64,000 bases of DNA, taken from NCBI RefSeq assembly GCF_042100115.1, contig NC_091277.1, forward strand, positions 744,001 through 808,000. The letters run 5' to 3'. Both the position numbers and the translations under genes were made by a program. Positions 10,225 through 20,677 of this stretch are shown in pieces (position 1 is the stretch's first letter; every line of letters begins with the position of its first letter). The stretch comes from Alternaria dauci (lineage: Eukaryota; Ascomycota; Dothideomycetes; Pleosporales; Pleosporaceae). Under the pieces are notes generated by a model. It was not told where the DNA came from. It searched no databases and was given only the letters and a program-made list of their open reading frames with translations.

Positions 10225-13200
10225 TTATTCCTCTTCTTCCTCTTCACTGTCCTCCTCCATACCCTCTGCAGCCTCAACCTCGAAGCTAGGCGCCTGGTCC
10301 ACACCAAGATAGCTATCACTGACCAAGAAGCAAGTCAACTCATGGTGACCCGGCTTCTCGAGCGTGAACTCAAGTACAGTCTCCAACTTCCTCAGAATAG
10401 GCACCTTCTTGATTGCAAGCAGCGTGCGTTCCTTCTGGTCTCCAACAACCAGCCACCAGCTCTCCGTCTTGTCGGCAGGGTAGAACGGTGCGTGGACCTC
10501 CATCTTAGGCTCTTCGTCCTCTTCAATGTTGCGCGTGATGCGCACCTTGAGCTGGGCAGGCGAGTTGGAAGCGATGGATTCAGGATCGACGAGTTCGTGC
10601 TCGATCTCGATGTTGGGGTAGAAGTTATTCGTAAAGTTTGCGATATCGGCGAGTTGGCGTTGGTCGACATTGAGGGCTGAGATGAGCTTCTTGTAATCTG
10701 GATTCTCGTCTTCGTCCATGGCGTTAATGAAGTCGTCAACGTCGTTGATGCCGAACTTTTGCGCTGCCTTGATGGTGTCGGCGTCGAAGTGGGGGATCTG
10801 CTTGAGGGGAGAGTCCTTCTGCCACATTGCTTGGACAACCATTTGAGAGAGCTCCATAGCGGACATTGCATTGAGGTGAGCCTCGGACGACAAAACGTCC
10901 ACACTGGCACTGAGGATGTTGAGAACCTTGCGAAGGACGACTTCTTGGTCCTTGGCCAGATCAATGGGGAGCTGCATGCGTGAGAAGTGAGCCTGGAGAA
11001 GGACGAAAGCCTTGAAATGTGGCGTTTCAAAGTTCGGCTCCTGCATCTTGAAGGGAACGCGGTCGTAGATGCGCTGGAGAATGTGGTCTTCATGCCTGCG
11101 TATTTGGATGTCTTCAAATTCAGTGGCGGCTGTAATGATCTCCAATACACCCTTGAGACTCGTCCTGCCGTTGAGCGACATCATCAGAGTCTGCATGGTG
11201 ATGAACGAGATGTTGTAGTATGCTGCAATCATGCACGGGTTCAGTGGCGTGATAGCATCCTCGTCTTCATCATGCTCAATCAGGTTGGCATCGGTCAGCT
11301 CCTTGAGGGTCTGCTCAACCATATCAGACAGATGTGCGCTTAGTCCCTCGTGCGATGTGTCGTGAAGGTTGTAGTAGCTAGGATTGGCGAGTAGGCGGCG
11401 GTAGAAGTAAGTGTATGTTGACCAATCGACGGCCTCTTGCGTCGATTCGATGGTCTTCGCGCTGATCTCGGCAACGAACGCATCGTGGAGGTAATCCGGC
11501 AGATAACTCTCAATGGGCAGGGCCTCGTTCAGGAACTTCTTGTAGTACTCACGCTTCACCGCAGGGAGCATAAGCACACCCTTTGCTGACTTGTCCAGTC
11601 CTACTCTTCCAGCTTTGCCAAACATCTGCAGGATGTCACTGATCGGGTAGTCGACGTACCGATGTTCCCGGCCTTCGTAGAATTGAGTGCCTTGAACAAC
11701 GACAAGATGAGCACTATTATCAATCTCCCAGCAAGAGTCGCGCGATACAATGAGGACCTGAATAGCACCAACCTTGAACAAATGCTGGACAGCCTTCTTG
11801 TCGAAAGAGTTGAGAGCTTCGTGGAAGTATCCGATACCATGCGACAAGGATGTAGCAAGTGCTTGCTCATTGATCTTTTCAAGGATTGGTTGAATCTCGG
11901 AAACTTCAACATTGAGGAAGCGGTCCTCATTCTCGTCAGCCACACAAGCGTTGAAGAGATCGGCAGCAGAGTTTCGGGCTTGCTTCCGATTCGGAACAAA
12001 GACCATGGCTGGCTTGTCTGGAGACATCTGTGTAATGGCAGAGTAGGTCGGCCTCGCCATAGCCATCATCAAGGATGGGAAATGGGGAATTGTGAAAGAC
12101 TGAATCTTCAACTCTAGCGGTACTGCTCGGACAGCGGGGCTGAAGTTGTAAATTGTGTGCTTAGTCGCACCAATCCATTCGCCAATGTCTCGTGCGTTGG
12201 ACAGAGACACGCTCAACCCGACGATACGGAGCTTGGACTCTAGTTGTGTTGCCATCGCTTGCATGCGAGAGACGACGATCTCGTAGACATGACCGTTGGT
12301 ACCACCAAGCATGTGCAACTCATCAGCAATCAATAGAGCAACAGACTGAACGTTCTTGCGGCGCTGCCACTGCCGAGAGAGTGAGTCCCATTGAGAGGGT
12401 GTGGCCAGAACGAGATCGCCCTTCTCAAGCAACCTGAGGTCTGCAGTGGTTTCGCCGGTGAGCTTGACAATGTCCTTGCCTCCACCGAGACCTGTTAACC
12501 GCTCGTTCCAGTTCTTGTACTGGTTGTCAACCAGCTCTTGGAATGGCGCAAGGTAGATAATGCGGCCTTCGTTGTTGGTAGCCCAGTGTCGTAAGATGGC
12601 GAATTCAGCACAAATAGTCTTGCCGATACCTGCCGATGCACCGATCAGGGTATTGTCATCGGTCGTATACAGGGTGTTGAAAGTCTGTGTCTGGACCTTG
12701 TTGAAGCGCCCAATGTTCTCGTACAATCCCATGTATTCCTTCCTCTTCAGAGCTGAAACAGGCAAAGGCTGCAGATCAAGAACAGGAGTGTGAGCAGGGA
12801 ACTTGGCTGGCAAAATCAGCTTCTGGAAAGAGACAGCAAGCTTGGTCTCGGATGCCATCCATCGGTCGGAGAGAACAGTGATGAAGTAGTTGGGAGGCAT
12901 AGGCTCATCGATGGGCACTGTCACCTCCATCAGATGTTCGTTGGCGTCGCCGTCGGAGTAGTCCCGTCGGAGGATGAAGGTATCGTGAAACAATACTTGC
13001 TCGCCGTCACAGTCTTCGACTAGAATCCAGAATGCTTCCGAGGCGCCATGAAGCTCTGTGTCCCAAACGAAATCAGGTCGAATAGTCAGCTCCAGGCGTA
13101 GCAGCGACCTTGTTACCGGTCGCGGTGTTGCTTCAATCTGGAGGCGTGGGAATTTCTCCACTAAACCACAGACAAGCTTGCCAGCCTTGGGCATTCCCAA

Positions 13201-16200
13201 TAGTTCACCCATGCTAGGTGGATCAAGGCCAAAGTAACTCGACCATCCAACATCGATACGCTCCGCCTTCTGTACGATGTCTCGGGGGCAAGTGGGGAAT
13301 TGGCGAAGAGGCGTCATGGTCGGCCACATACGCTTTTCAGCCATCTTGCACATGTCGAGAGCGAGCTTGGCAACTTGCGACCAGCCCTTTTTGAGGCAGA
13401 TTTCAAAGATGGCACGCAGAATACGTCCAGCGGATTGCGTGACATAGACCAAGTCAGCCATCAGTGCCAATCCTTCAAGCTTGAGACGCGATATATAAGC
13501 TTGAAGAAGAACATTGATCTTGGCTTGTGCTTCTTCGACACCCTCCTTGACCGGAATCGGGACTTTGCCAAGCAACTTCGCAAGCTCGAGCTTCTCATCT
13601 TGACGTACAGGAATGTACTTGAATTCCTCACTGAGAGCGAAGACTCGGAACAGCTCGATAGCACTAATTCCTGGTTGGATGTGCATGTTGTATGTCGCCA
13701 TCGAGTTGTGGGTGATGTAGTAGTGGGAGGCAATCCTTCCAAGCTCGGTTGGGTTGAGCGCACCAGTCTTTCTGTCGTACTTGATAAGACTGCACTTCTC
13801 CAAGACGTGTGCGGCGGCGTGGACGAGATCGACACGTCTTTGCTCCAGTACGGTGTCGTTCTCGTATTCTGGTCCGACCCGATACAGAGCAGGCGATCGA
13901 AGCATTCGGACGAAGAGGTATGTGTAGCCGAGCCAATCCACCGCTTCGTCTCTGCTGCGCACGTTACCAAGAACGACCTCGGCGTTGAGGTTATCTGCGA
14001 GTTTGCTGATAAACTGCGACTCAATAGGCAACTGTTGGTTGAGCAGTGATAGGTAGTACTGAATTTCAGACTGGGTGGTAATGATTATACCCTCTCCGTA
14101 AGTATCGTATTGAGGTCGACCGGCACGACCCAGCATTTGAAGGACATCCTGAGGGCTGAGCTCGACCCAGCTACCCTTTTCAGGGGAGTAGATCTGCGTT
14201 CCCTTAATGATGACGGTATGCGCGGGCAGGTTGACACCCCAAGCCAATGTTGCTGTGCATACGAGAACTTGGATAGAACCATCGGCGAACAGATCTTCTA
14301 CTGTAGTACGATCCGCTCGCGACATACCTGCATGATGGATACCGAAACCGTAAGGCATGACGTCCTTCAGATCTGTATTCTGAACTGACTCAGATTCTTC
14401 TCTCAAGATCTCCCGACTGGCAGCATCTGTCCGAAGAATCTTGCCGATAGACTCTTCTTCGAGTGCCTTGTCACGGATGTACTTGGCAGTCTTCGCAGTT
14501 TCCTTTCGGGAGTGCACGAAGATAAGCATCTGATTACCTTTTCCGCCGACCTGCTCCAGAACCTTGGTATAGCAGACATCGTTCATCGTCTTTAGTTGCT
14601 TGATGGCCTTCTTGTCTGTGACACCGATGAATTCTTGCTTCAACGGACACGGTCGGAAAGTAGCGTCGAAATGGAATAGGCCCTTGTCTGGATCAATGCG
14701 CAGGAAACTCGCAACATCGCGGTAGTTGGGAAGGGTTGCACTCAATCCGACAATGCGCACATGATCTCCAGTCTGTTCACTACGTCGTAGAGTTCTGCTG
14801 ACGATACTCTCAATGACAGGACCACGGTCGTCGTGAAGAAGATGAATTTCGTCGATACAAATCAGGCGAACAAGATTGATGTAGCTGGTGTCGGTAGCTT
14901 TGCGGGTAATGACGTCGTACTTCTCAGGGGTGGTGACGATGATTTGGGTCTCTGCGATCTGCTGCTTGGTGAGTTGGCGGTCACCAGTAAGTTCAGAAAC
15001 CTTGATGCCATATGGCTCCAGACGTTTGCCAAAGTTACCGACTTGCTCAGCGACGAGAGCTTTCAGGGGGGCAATGTAGACGATCTTGAAGTCGTCCAAA
15101 GCAATCTCCCCAGTTGTGGGGTTTCGGTGCTTGCCAATCTCACGGAGCATGGTTAACATTGCAACGTTAGTCTTTCCGGAACCAGTGGGAGCGCAAATCA
15201 GCATATTGCCATCGTCGTTGAACGCTGTGGGAAAGCACTTCGTCTGGATGCGGTTGAGCGACTTCGAGCTACCGAAACCTGGACGCGCCCAGTCTGGTAG
15301 CTCAGAGGTAGGCATCAGAGCTGGCTCGTTAGGGTCGCGCTTCGCTTTTGGTGCAGGCACGTGGATCTCTTCGTAACCCTTGAATTGACGTCGCGTAGAT
15401 CCCTGGGGCAGCTTCACGCTTGCGTTCGTCATGAGATGGTTGCCCTGGTCGAAAACGATGTTGTCGAGATTGACGAGTCGACTGGATGGTTGCAGGCCAC
15501 CTACAATACCTTCCGGTTTCGCATCAGCCATCTCCACGTCGTTTGAGGTCTCTGGAAGACTAATGTCCTTGAGGTTGAACTTCATCTTTCCAGTGCCAGT
15601 CTCAGACCCATCCTCAGCCTTGATACCGGTCTCTCTTGCGCGCAGCTCTTGTAGGATCCGTTGCTGACCTGCAGCCTTCATCTCCCGCTCGACGGCTGTT
15701 CGCTCGTCGTTGTCTTCGGCAGCCCTTCGCCACCTTGTTACCCAGACGATCCTATCGCGGTTGAGAACGAGTTTCGCAACAAGCTCGTGATGTTCATAGT
15801 CGAAGAGGTCCATCAGATCGTTTTCAATCTCTCGGAGCTCCTTCTCCTCGCCATCTTCCGAGACTCCTGCAAGGAACTTGAGCGCGTCCTGGGTCTTCTC
15901 TTGCTGGATATGCGCATCTTCGTATATTTGTCCGATCTGCCGTTGCAGCCAGTACGCATCGATCTCGTGTGCGGGTATAAGCTGATCTGCGCCGTTCTTG
16001 CGATCTGAAGTGACGGTATCGCCTTGTATTATCGTCTCCTCCGTGTCCGCAAAGCCCGCACCTTTTTGGTCCTGGTCTTCTCCAATCTGCTCTACGGGGG
16101 CCTCTGCTTCGTCTTCCTCGTCGGATGTATCGGCATCTCGCACTTCGAACGTTTGAGGCCCGTCATCGTCCTCCTCTTCGTCGTCGAAGACGACGGCTAC

Positions 16201-16866
16201 ACCCTGATTGTCGCCAGCGTCAGCACCATCGCCATCTGCCATCTCCTCATCACCGCCTTCCTCGTCATCTTGCGCATCGTAATCGGTAATCTTCTTGCCA
16301 AGATTCACCAACTCATTAAACTCCTTTGCGCCCATTGACGTGCCAAGAAGATCATCCACCTCCTTCTTCTTGTCAAAGTCCTTCATGGTATCATCCTTGA
16401 GGTATTCGAGGACCGCGTCGGCAGCGCTTCGTGTAGTCGCAGGATCGACATCGCCGAGGGATCTGCTCACGATGGTTGTGATGAGTTCGAAGGTCTGGCG
16501 CGTCGCAGGGGTCCGCGGCTTGTATGTGAGGCCTTCGATATTGAGGTCGGCCGTCGCGATCGCTCCAAAGCCACTGGTGCCATCGTCCCGTTTCCTCTTG
16601 CGCTGCTCTCTCTCAAGAACATCGCCACCCTCATTGAGATTTCCCCGCTCAACGCCAGGGCCCTTGAGCTTCTTTGCCTGCGCATTCGCGCTGTCGCGCG
16701 CTGTGCGTCCTCCCATGTCTTTAATATTGATGCGACCTGCGAGCGATTCGGGATCGCCAGTATGCTCATCTGGCCGACGCGAAATGAGACGCCTGTCGGC
16801 CTGCAGGACCAAGTTGGACATGGCCGCATACTTGTACTGCCCGAGATTATTCTGGTCCTTCGACAT
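10225..16866 (-). CDS. brr2: BRR2, U5 snRNP DExD/H-box RNA helicase
   Basis: A single uninterrupted exon encodes 2213 residues, the expected size for Brr2 (SNRNP200). Brr2 unwinds U4/U6 to activate the spliceosome and works with Prp8 and Snu114 in the U5 snRNP. The acidic N-terminal domain (residues about 1-480) begins MSKDQNNLGQYKYAAMSN. The first helicase cassette has Walker A APTGSGKTN near 560, DEIH near 672, the SAT element GLSATLPN and QMLGRAGRPQYD, followed by a Sec63 unit. The second cassette has GASAGIGKT near 1409 and DELH near 1514, then a degenerate motif VI region (QMFGKAGRVG) and the C-terminal Sec63 unit. This matches the family rule that only the first cassette is catalytically active. 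The protein ends in an acidic EEEEEE tail. Its U5 partner SNU114 lies about 40 kb away. Confidence 0.98.
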   Translation of the reverse strand: MSKDQNNLGQYKYAAMSNLVLQADRRLISRRPDEHTGDPESLAGRINIKDMGGRTARDSANAQAKKLKGPGVERGNLNEGGDVLEREQRKRKRDDGTSGFGAIATADLNIEGLTYKPRTPATRQTFELITTIVSRSLGDVDPATTRSAADAVLEYLKDDTMKDFDKKKEVDDLLGTSMGAKEFNELVNLGKKITDYDAQDDEEGGDEEMADGDGADAGDNQGVAVVFDDEEEDDDGPQTFEVRDADTSDEEDEAEAPVEQIGEDQDQKGAGFADTEETIIQGDTVTSDRKNGADQLIPAHEIDAYWLQRQIGQIYEDAHIQQEKTQDALKFLAGVSEDGEEKELREIENDLMDLFDYEHHELVAKLVLNRDRIVWVTRWRRAAEDNDERTAVEREMKAAGQQRILQELRARETGIKAEDGSETGTGKMKFNLKDISLPETSNDVEMADAKPEGIVGGLQPSSRLVNLDNIVFDQGNHLMTNASVKLPQGSTRRQFKGYEEIHVPAPKAKRDPNEPALMPTSELPDWARPGFGSSKSLNRIQTKCFPTAFNDDGNMLICAPTGSGKTNVAMLTMLREIGKHRNPTTGEIALDDFKIVYIAPLKALVAEQVGNFGKRLEPYGIKVSELTGDRQLTKQQIAETQIIVTTPEKYDVITRKATDTSYINLVRLICIDEIHLLHDDRGPVIESIVSRTLRRSEQTGDHVRIVGLSATLPNYRDVASFLRIDPDKGLFHFDATFRPCPLKQEFIGVTDKKAIKQLKTMNDVCYTKVLEQVGGKGNQMLIFVHSRKETAKTAKYIRDKALEEESIGKILRTDAASREILREESESVQNTDLKDVMPYGFGIHHAGMSRADRTTVEDLFADGSIQVLVCTATLAWGVNLPAHTVIIKGTQIYSPEKGSWVELSPQDVLQMLGRAGRPQYDTYGEGIIITTQSEIQYYLSLLNQQLPIESQFISKLADNLNAEVVLGNVRSRDEAVDWLGYTYLFVRMLRSPALYRVGPEYENDTVLEQRRVDLVHAAAHVLEKCSLIKYDRKTGALNPTELGRIASHYYITHNSMATYNMHIQPGISAIELFRVFALSEEFKYIPVRQDEKLELAKLLGKVPIPVKEGVEEAQAKINVLLQAYISRLKLEGLALMADLVYVTQSAGRILRAIFEICLKKGWSQVAKLALDMCKMAEKRMWPTMTPLRQFPTCPRDIVQKAERIDVGWSSYFGLDPPSMGELLGMPKAGKLVCGLVEKFPRLQIEATPRPVTRSLLRLELTIRPDFVWDTELHGASEAFWILVEDCDGEQVLFHDTFILRRDYSDGDANEHLMEVTVPIDEPMPPNYFITVLSDRWMASETKLAVSFQKLILPAKFPAHTPVLDLQPLPVSALKRKEYMGLYENIGRFNKVQTQTFNTLYTTDDNTLIGASAGIGKTICAEFAILRHWATNNEGRIIYLAPFQELVDNQYKNWNERLTGLGGGKDIVKLTGETTADLRLLEKGDLVLATPSQWDSLSRQWQRRKNVQSVALLIADELHMLGGTNGHVYEIVVSRMQAMATQLESKLRIVGLSVSLSNARDIGEWIGATKHTIYNFSPAVRAVPLELKIQSFTIPHFPSLMMAMARPTYSAITQMSPDKPAMVFVPNRKQARNSAADLFNACVADENEDRFLNVEVSEIQPILEKINEQALATSLSHGIGYFHEALNSFDKKAVQHLFKVGAIQVLIVSRDSCWEIDNSAHLVVVQGTQFYEGREHRYVDYPISDILQMFGKAGRVGLDKSAKGVLMLPAVKREYYKKFLNEALPIESYLPDYLHDAFVAEISAKTIESTQEAVDWSTYTYFYRRLLANPSYYNLHDTSHEGLSAHLSDMVEQTLKELTDANLIEHDEDEDAITPLNPCMIAAYYNISFITMQTLMMSLNGRTSLKGVLEIITAATEFEDIQIRRHEDHILQRIYDRVPFKMQEPNFETPHFKAFVLLQAHFSRMQLPIDLAKDQEVVLRKVLNILSASVDVLSSEAHLNAMSAMELSQMVVQAMWQKDSPLKQIPHFDADTIKAAQKFGINDVDDFINAMDEDENPDYKKLISALNVDQRQLADIANFTNNFYPNIEIEHELVDPESIASNSPAQLKVRITRNIEEDEEPKMEVHAPFYPADKTESWWLVVGDQKERTLLAIKKVPILRKLETVLEFTLEKPGHHELTCFLVSDSYLGVDQAPSFEVEAAEGMEEDSEEEEEE

Positions 16867-17647
16867 GGCTGCGGTGGGTATCGTGGTCTTGCGCTGCTTG
16901 CGCTTCTATTTTCGCCTTCTCCAGTAGGGCGACGTACAAATTACAGGACTTTTGTACAGCGCGCTGTCGTGTCGCCGTGTCCTTTGGTGTAAAGAAAAGA
17001 AAATGGCCGCGCGATTGATACAAGTCGGGCTGTGGACGCGCCCTAAGGTTGGATGGAAGTGAGAGGCAACGGTCCGAGAAAAATGATGGCCCTGAGAGCT
17101 TCCGACAGGCAGCTAGCATGCACGTGCCACCACTGCCGTACCATGAGCCTCTGTTCTCACCTGCGGAAGAGAAGGCCCATCTTTGACGAAAAGCATGTTG
17201 GTGTTTTATTTGTAGGTTTGAATCTTCAACATCGTTCATATCAACGTGATGAAATCTTTAAACACTTTTGAGCCTTTCCGTGACATGGAGAAACACGAGT
17301 CTCTTCGTATCGTAGAAGAGACGCGTTGAATGCTCCCTGATGTTCAACTGGCGCACTCGTCGCTATAGTCGACTCATGCTTCTGGAGAGTTGGGCACCCA
17401 GAGTACTGCGGTCAAGGTGTGGAGGCAGGGAGACACAAAGGTCATCTAGTAACGCCATGTTGCACTCTACAAAGTTGATGACCAGACCTCGAGTCATGGC
17501 GTTCAAGTCTACCACAGCTCGCGTCGACACGCGCCTACTGTTCGCAAACAACTCCTACGCTTATGCTGATATACACCTCGCCCCCATAGGCTTTCGCAAT
17601 GTTGTGATATCGCGTCTCTTCGCACCTGCTACCCCCCTTCAAGCCGT
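16867..17647. promoter_or_regulatory. BRR2 upstream region with a perfect hairpin
   Basis: This 780-bp gap lies between the BRR2 start and the TMA22 stop, both on the minus strand, so it holds the BRR2 promoter and the TMA22 3' flank. Small open frames are unsupported. An 8-bp perfect inverted repeat (17299-17306 with 17315-17322, loop 8 nt) is the only structure I noticed. Confidence 0.4.
17299..17322. repeat. Perfect 8-bp inverted repeat (hairpin)
   Basis: GTCTCTTC is followed by an 8-nt spacer and GAAGAGAC. The stem can extend by about three more pairs after one mismatch. It sits about 330 bp downstream of the TMA22 stop and about 430 bp upstream of the BRR2 start. It may be a 3'-end or promoter element; chance cannot be excluded. 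Confidence 0.5.
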
Positions 17648-18399
17648 TCAACCTCCCTCGGCCTTCTTCTTCTTCTTGTCCTCTACCAATTCGCAGTTGT
17701 CCTCGGGTACCTCGTATTTGTCCACCATAAACTCCAAGATATCGTCGCTCAGATCACCTTGAACGGTAATTTCCTCGCCCCCGCCCGGGATCTTGGTCAC
17801 ACTCGATCCCGTCGCGAACTTCTTGCCAAAGTCCTTGGCAACCTTCTTGATGTCGAGACCAAAGGCTTCCAGACCCTGTACAGCGGTGACGTACTTGCGC
17901 TTGTTGCGTTCTATGCGTTTGATAAGGATCTTGGAGGAGGCGCGTGTCTCGGCTGCTCGTGCTTCGGCGGTCGCGGCTTTGGCGGCTTTCTTCTGTGCGT
18001 CTTTTTCGGCGCGTTTTTGGGCGTCGACGGAGAGCGAAGCCATATTCTGCTGTAGCGCTTCTAGAGGAGTGTTAGCAGCTGCGTCTATCTCCAAGGCGAT
18101 TTCGCATGCTAGGCTTCCTGCCATGCTTCACTGAACGTACCTGCTGAGTACAGCTTCGCGTGCAGATCTGGATGCGCCTCTGCCAGCCATTCTTCACACT
18201 TCTTGGTTGTGCCGCCGAACTCGCAGTACTATAGGATATCCTGATTAGTCACCGACTCTCTCGCAACGTGTCTCGGCGTCATACCTACTTCAGGTGGTAG
18301 ACTGCATACTGCTTCTTGTTAGCCGTTGTCGTGGGATGTATGGTGGAGATACTCGCCTCCGCAGTAGACGACCGGTTTCGGTAACGCGTCGGCTGACAT
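17648..18399 (-). CDS. tma22: TMA22 / DENR-type ribosome recycling factor (SUI1 domain)
   Basis: Four exons (18357-18399, 18289-18308, 18141-18228, 17648-18060) give 187 residues. Tma22, the fungal DENR, works with Tma20 (MCT-1) in recycling 40S subunits and releasing deacylated tRNA. The N-terminal zinc-binding part reads VVYCGVCSLPPEYCEFGG with paired cysteines, as in the family. The C-terminal half is the SUI1/eIF1-like domain (VTAVQGLEAFGLD, GKKFATGSSVTK, GGEEITVQGD) ending in a lysine-rich tail. Intron 1 starts with GC: the donor reads GGAG/GCGAGT and the acceptor is AAGCAG. Using the nearest GT donor instead brings an in-frame stop within a few codons, while the GC donor restores the conserved YCGVCSLPPE. 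Exon 2 is only 20 nt. Introns 2 and 3 are ordinary GT-AG. Confidence 0.93.
18309..18356 (-). other. GC-AG intron 1 of TMA22
   Basis: The intron is 48 nt, begins GCGAGT after an exon ending GGAG and ends GCAG. The exon side matches the strong AG/GC pairing usually needed for GC donors. It directly precedes the 20-nt microexon 18289-18308. Confidence 0.88.
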
Positions 18400-18634
18400 G
18401 TTGTGCGAATGTAGTGTGCTTCAAGCTATCAGGTAGTATGAATAGTTGGAGATAGCTGGGTTGAGTGATGAGACTGGTGTAGACGCGAAAGAGAGAGCTT
18501 AGTGGGGCAAGAATGCGTGGCGGGGTATGCGACGTGAGGCAAGGGTCCTTCAACGCGACTGACTTTCACTGAATGCCCAAAACTCGGACTTGTATTGTGA
18601 CCTTGTGATTGCCAGTATCTATGCAATCGAGCAA

Positions 18635-20452
18635 CTACTTCATCTGGTTCTGCAAGATACGAATCTTTGGCTCCATCCGAATCTCAGCCCAGTATCCTCG
18701 TAATAGGCCATTTCTGAGTAGCTTTTCCAACCCGTGCCATGTTGCGGCAACCTTCGAAGCCCACTTGTCTTGCGACATGACCTTTCCTTCGCTTTTATCC
18801 AAAGGCTCGACCAGCGAGCTGCTCTCATCTCCTGGCTTCAACAATTTGACTCCGCCAAATCCATACACAGTGTGGACTATCTCCCAACTGCCAATCACCT
18901 TCTCTGGTCTCTCAGCAAGAACATAGTCAAACTTGGTCCAGAACATTGGGTCGAGAAGTGCGTCTGGGTCTTCGGTCTTGTCATACGTCCATGTTCTGCT
19001 GTTCAGTGTATTCTGTGCTTCAAGAACATCAAGTATCGTCTGGGGTCCTCTGTGGCTCTCTAGGAAACGCGTGACGCCCGTTTGGCAAGCCAGATTATCA
19101 AAGTATACGCTGAAATGGTTTTTATCCGGATGTACCATCTCTTTATGTAGAGTATGAAGAGCTTCGCCTCCGGGATAGTTGAGGCTGGAGATACCCAATA
19201 TCGCAGTGGACGCAGCGAATGATACTAGAACTGACCCTACCAAGGCCAAACTCAGAGTGCCGTATACGACAGACTTTGATCTGCGAATCCAGATCCAAGC
19301 TGCTCCATCTGCGGCCACTGCAGTCAGACCCGGAATAACGTAGAGGATGAAACGCCATTCTTTATGTGGAAGAAAGCTGTAAATTGCCACAAAGCTGAGT
19401 AGTGGGACGAGCAGATCCAAGCTCCGTCTAGACGTTGACGTGTTCACAATTGCAACTGGAATGCAAAGCAAAAAGGTCGCTGGGTTCAGTAGTAGTCGTG
19501 GCAGTGCGTTTGCAAAGTAGTAATGCCACGGTGATACGCCCCAGTTAGCCGAATGTCCTTGGATGGTGTTGTAATAGAAGCCCGTCCATTCGGGCCAAAG
19601 GGGGAAAGATTGCCAGAAGAAAGAGTCCAAAGGCACAGTGCAGAGAAGGCCAATGACGAGACCACCAATTCCGGCTGGGATGATGACTTTGGTTATGGAG
19701 ATCCTTCGTGTGATGAACAAATAGATGGTGATTGTTCCCACTAAGATTGCCAACTCCGAGCGGAAGACGACGCCCGCGATTGTGAGTAGATACAAGGTCA
19801 GCCGGTAGTATCCCGAGATATTTGGAGTGCTCCATGGTACAGTGTATGCGAGCAACAAGCTTCGTAATGCCAAGTTACCTACATCTATATCAGCCAATAA
19901 GTGCATGCGACACATCATACAGACTTACTGAACACGAAAGCAAACATGTTGGGCAGCGTCCTCGAAGCATAGTAGATAGCATGGAACTGGCTGGCTTGAA
20001 ACAAAGCATACCAAACCCCAGCACTAGTACCAAAAGCTTTCTGTACGCTCCTCCCAAATGCAATGAGCGAGGCCGCATTGAATAGTCCTAGTACTGCCCT
20101 GACTACGCACACATAATCAGCCCCGATCACTTTTCATACAAAATCCTCATATTGACTCACTGAGCAATTGCGCCTGCGCCATATCCCCCAACAGCCCGAC
20201 AAACGGCCTGCTCAACCCACTCAAGACCAGAGCGCCTGCAAATGTCCTTGGCACGCTCCCAGGAAAACTGACATGATCGTAGTTTGACGTCAAGAACTGG
20301 TCAGCATTCTCTGTGGGTATCCCATGCACCAAGATATCGTGTATAGCCTGGATATTGAATGACTCTTCAACTTTCGTGTACGGCGAAACGAACAGGTGTA
20401 CTAGAACGAAAGCCGGTATGAGAAGGAAAAACGGCCATGTTGGGAAAGGCAT
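18635..20452 (-). CDS. alg12: ALG12, dolichyl-P-Man alpha-1,6-mannosyltransferase of the ER
   Basis: Three exons (20161-20452, 19929-20102, 18635-19878) give 569 residues, close to yeast Alg12 (551). The enzyme (family GT22) adds the eighth mannose to the lipid-linked oligosaccharide in the ER lumen, using dolichyl-phosphate mannose. The N-terminus has a membrane segment followed by the family signature PYTKVEESFNIQAIHD, whose acidic residues are conserved in GT22 enzymes. Multiple hydrophobic segments follow, and the HKEWRFI motif (family HKExRF) is near residue 325. Intron 1 is placed so that LLIRAVLGLFN matches the family; moving the acceptor by three bases would delete one residue. It is divergently paired with PFA4, with 225 bp between the starts. 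Confidence 0.95.
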
Positions 20453-20677
20453 GGCATTCGTAAAGCTTACAGAGCATCAGAAGCTCTCCGGGCAAGAGAT
20501 GGGAGTGATGGAGAATTGTGGTTGGGAGATGCGATGGACAATTGGTAAGCTGTTGCTTTTAGGTGATCGTCCAATCACGTGCCTTCGCGATCCACTCGCC
20601 AACCTACACGACGCGAGCCTCCGCATCATCCCGCCCCTTACCACCTCCCATCATTCCACCCAAATGCCACCTGGATA

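Noticed and set aside
10392..11150. 252-codon frame inside BRR2
   Set aside because: Shadow of the BRR2 C-terminus in another frame on the same strand.
18309..18356. GT donor at 18352 for TMA22 intron 1
   Set aside because: It shifts the frame and meets a stop within a few codons, losing the conserved cysteines.
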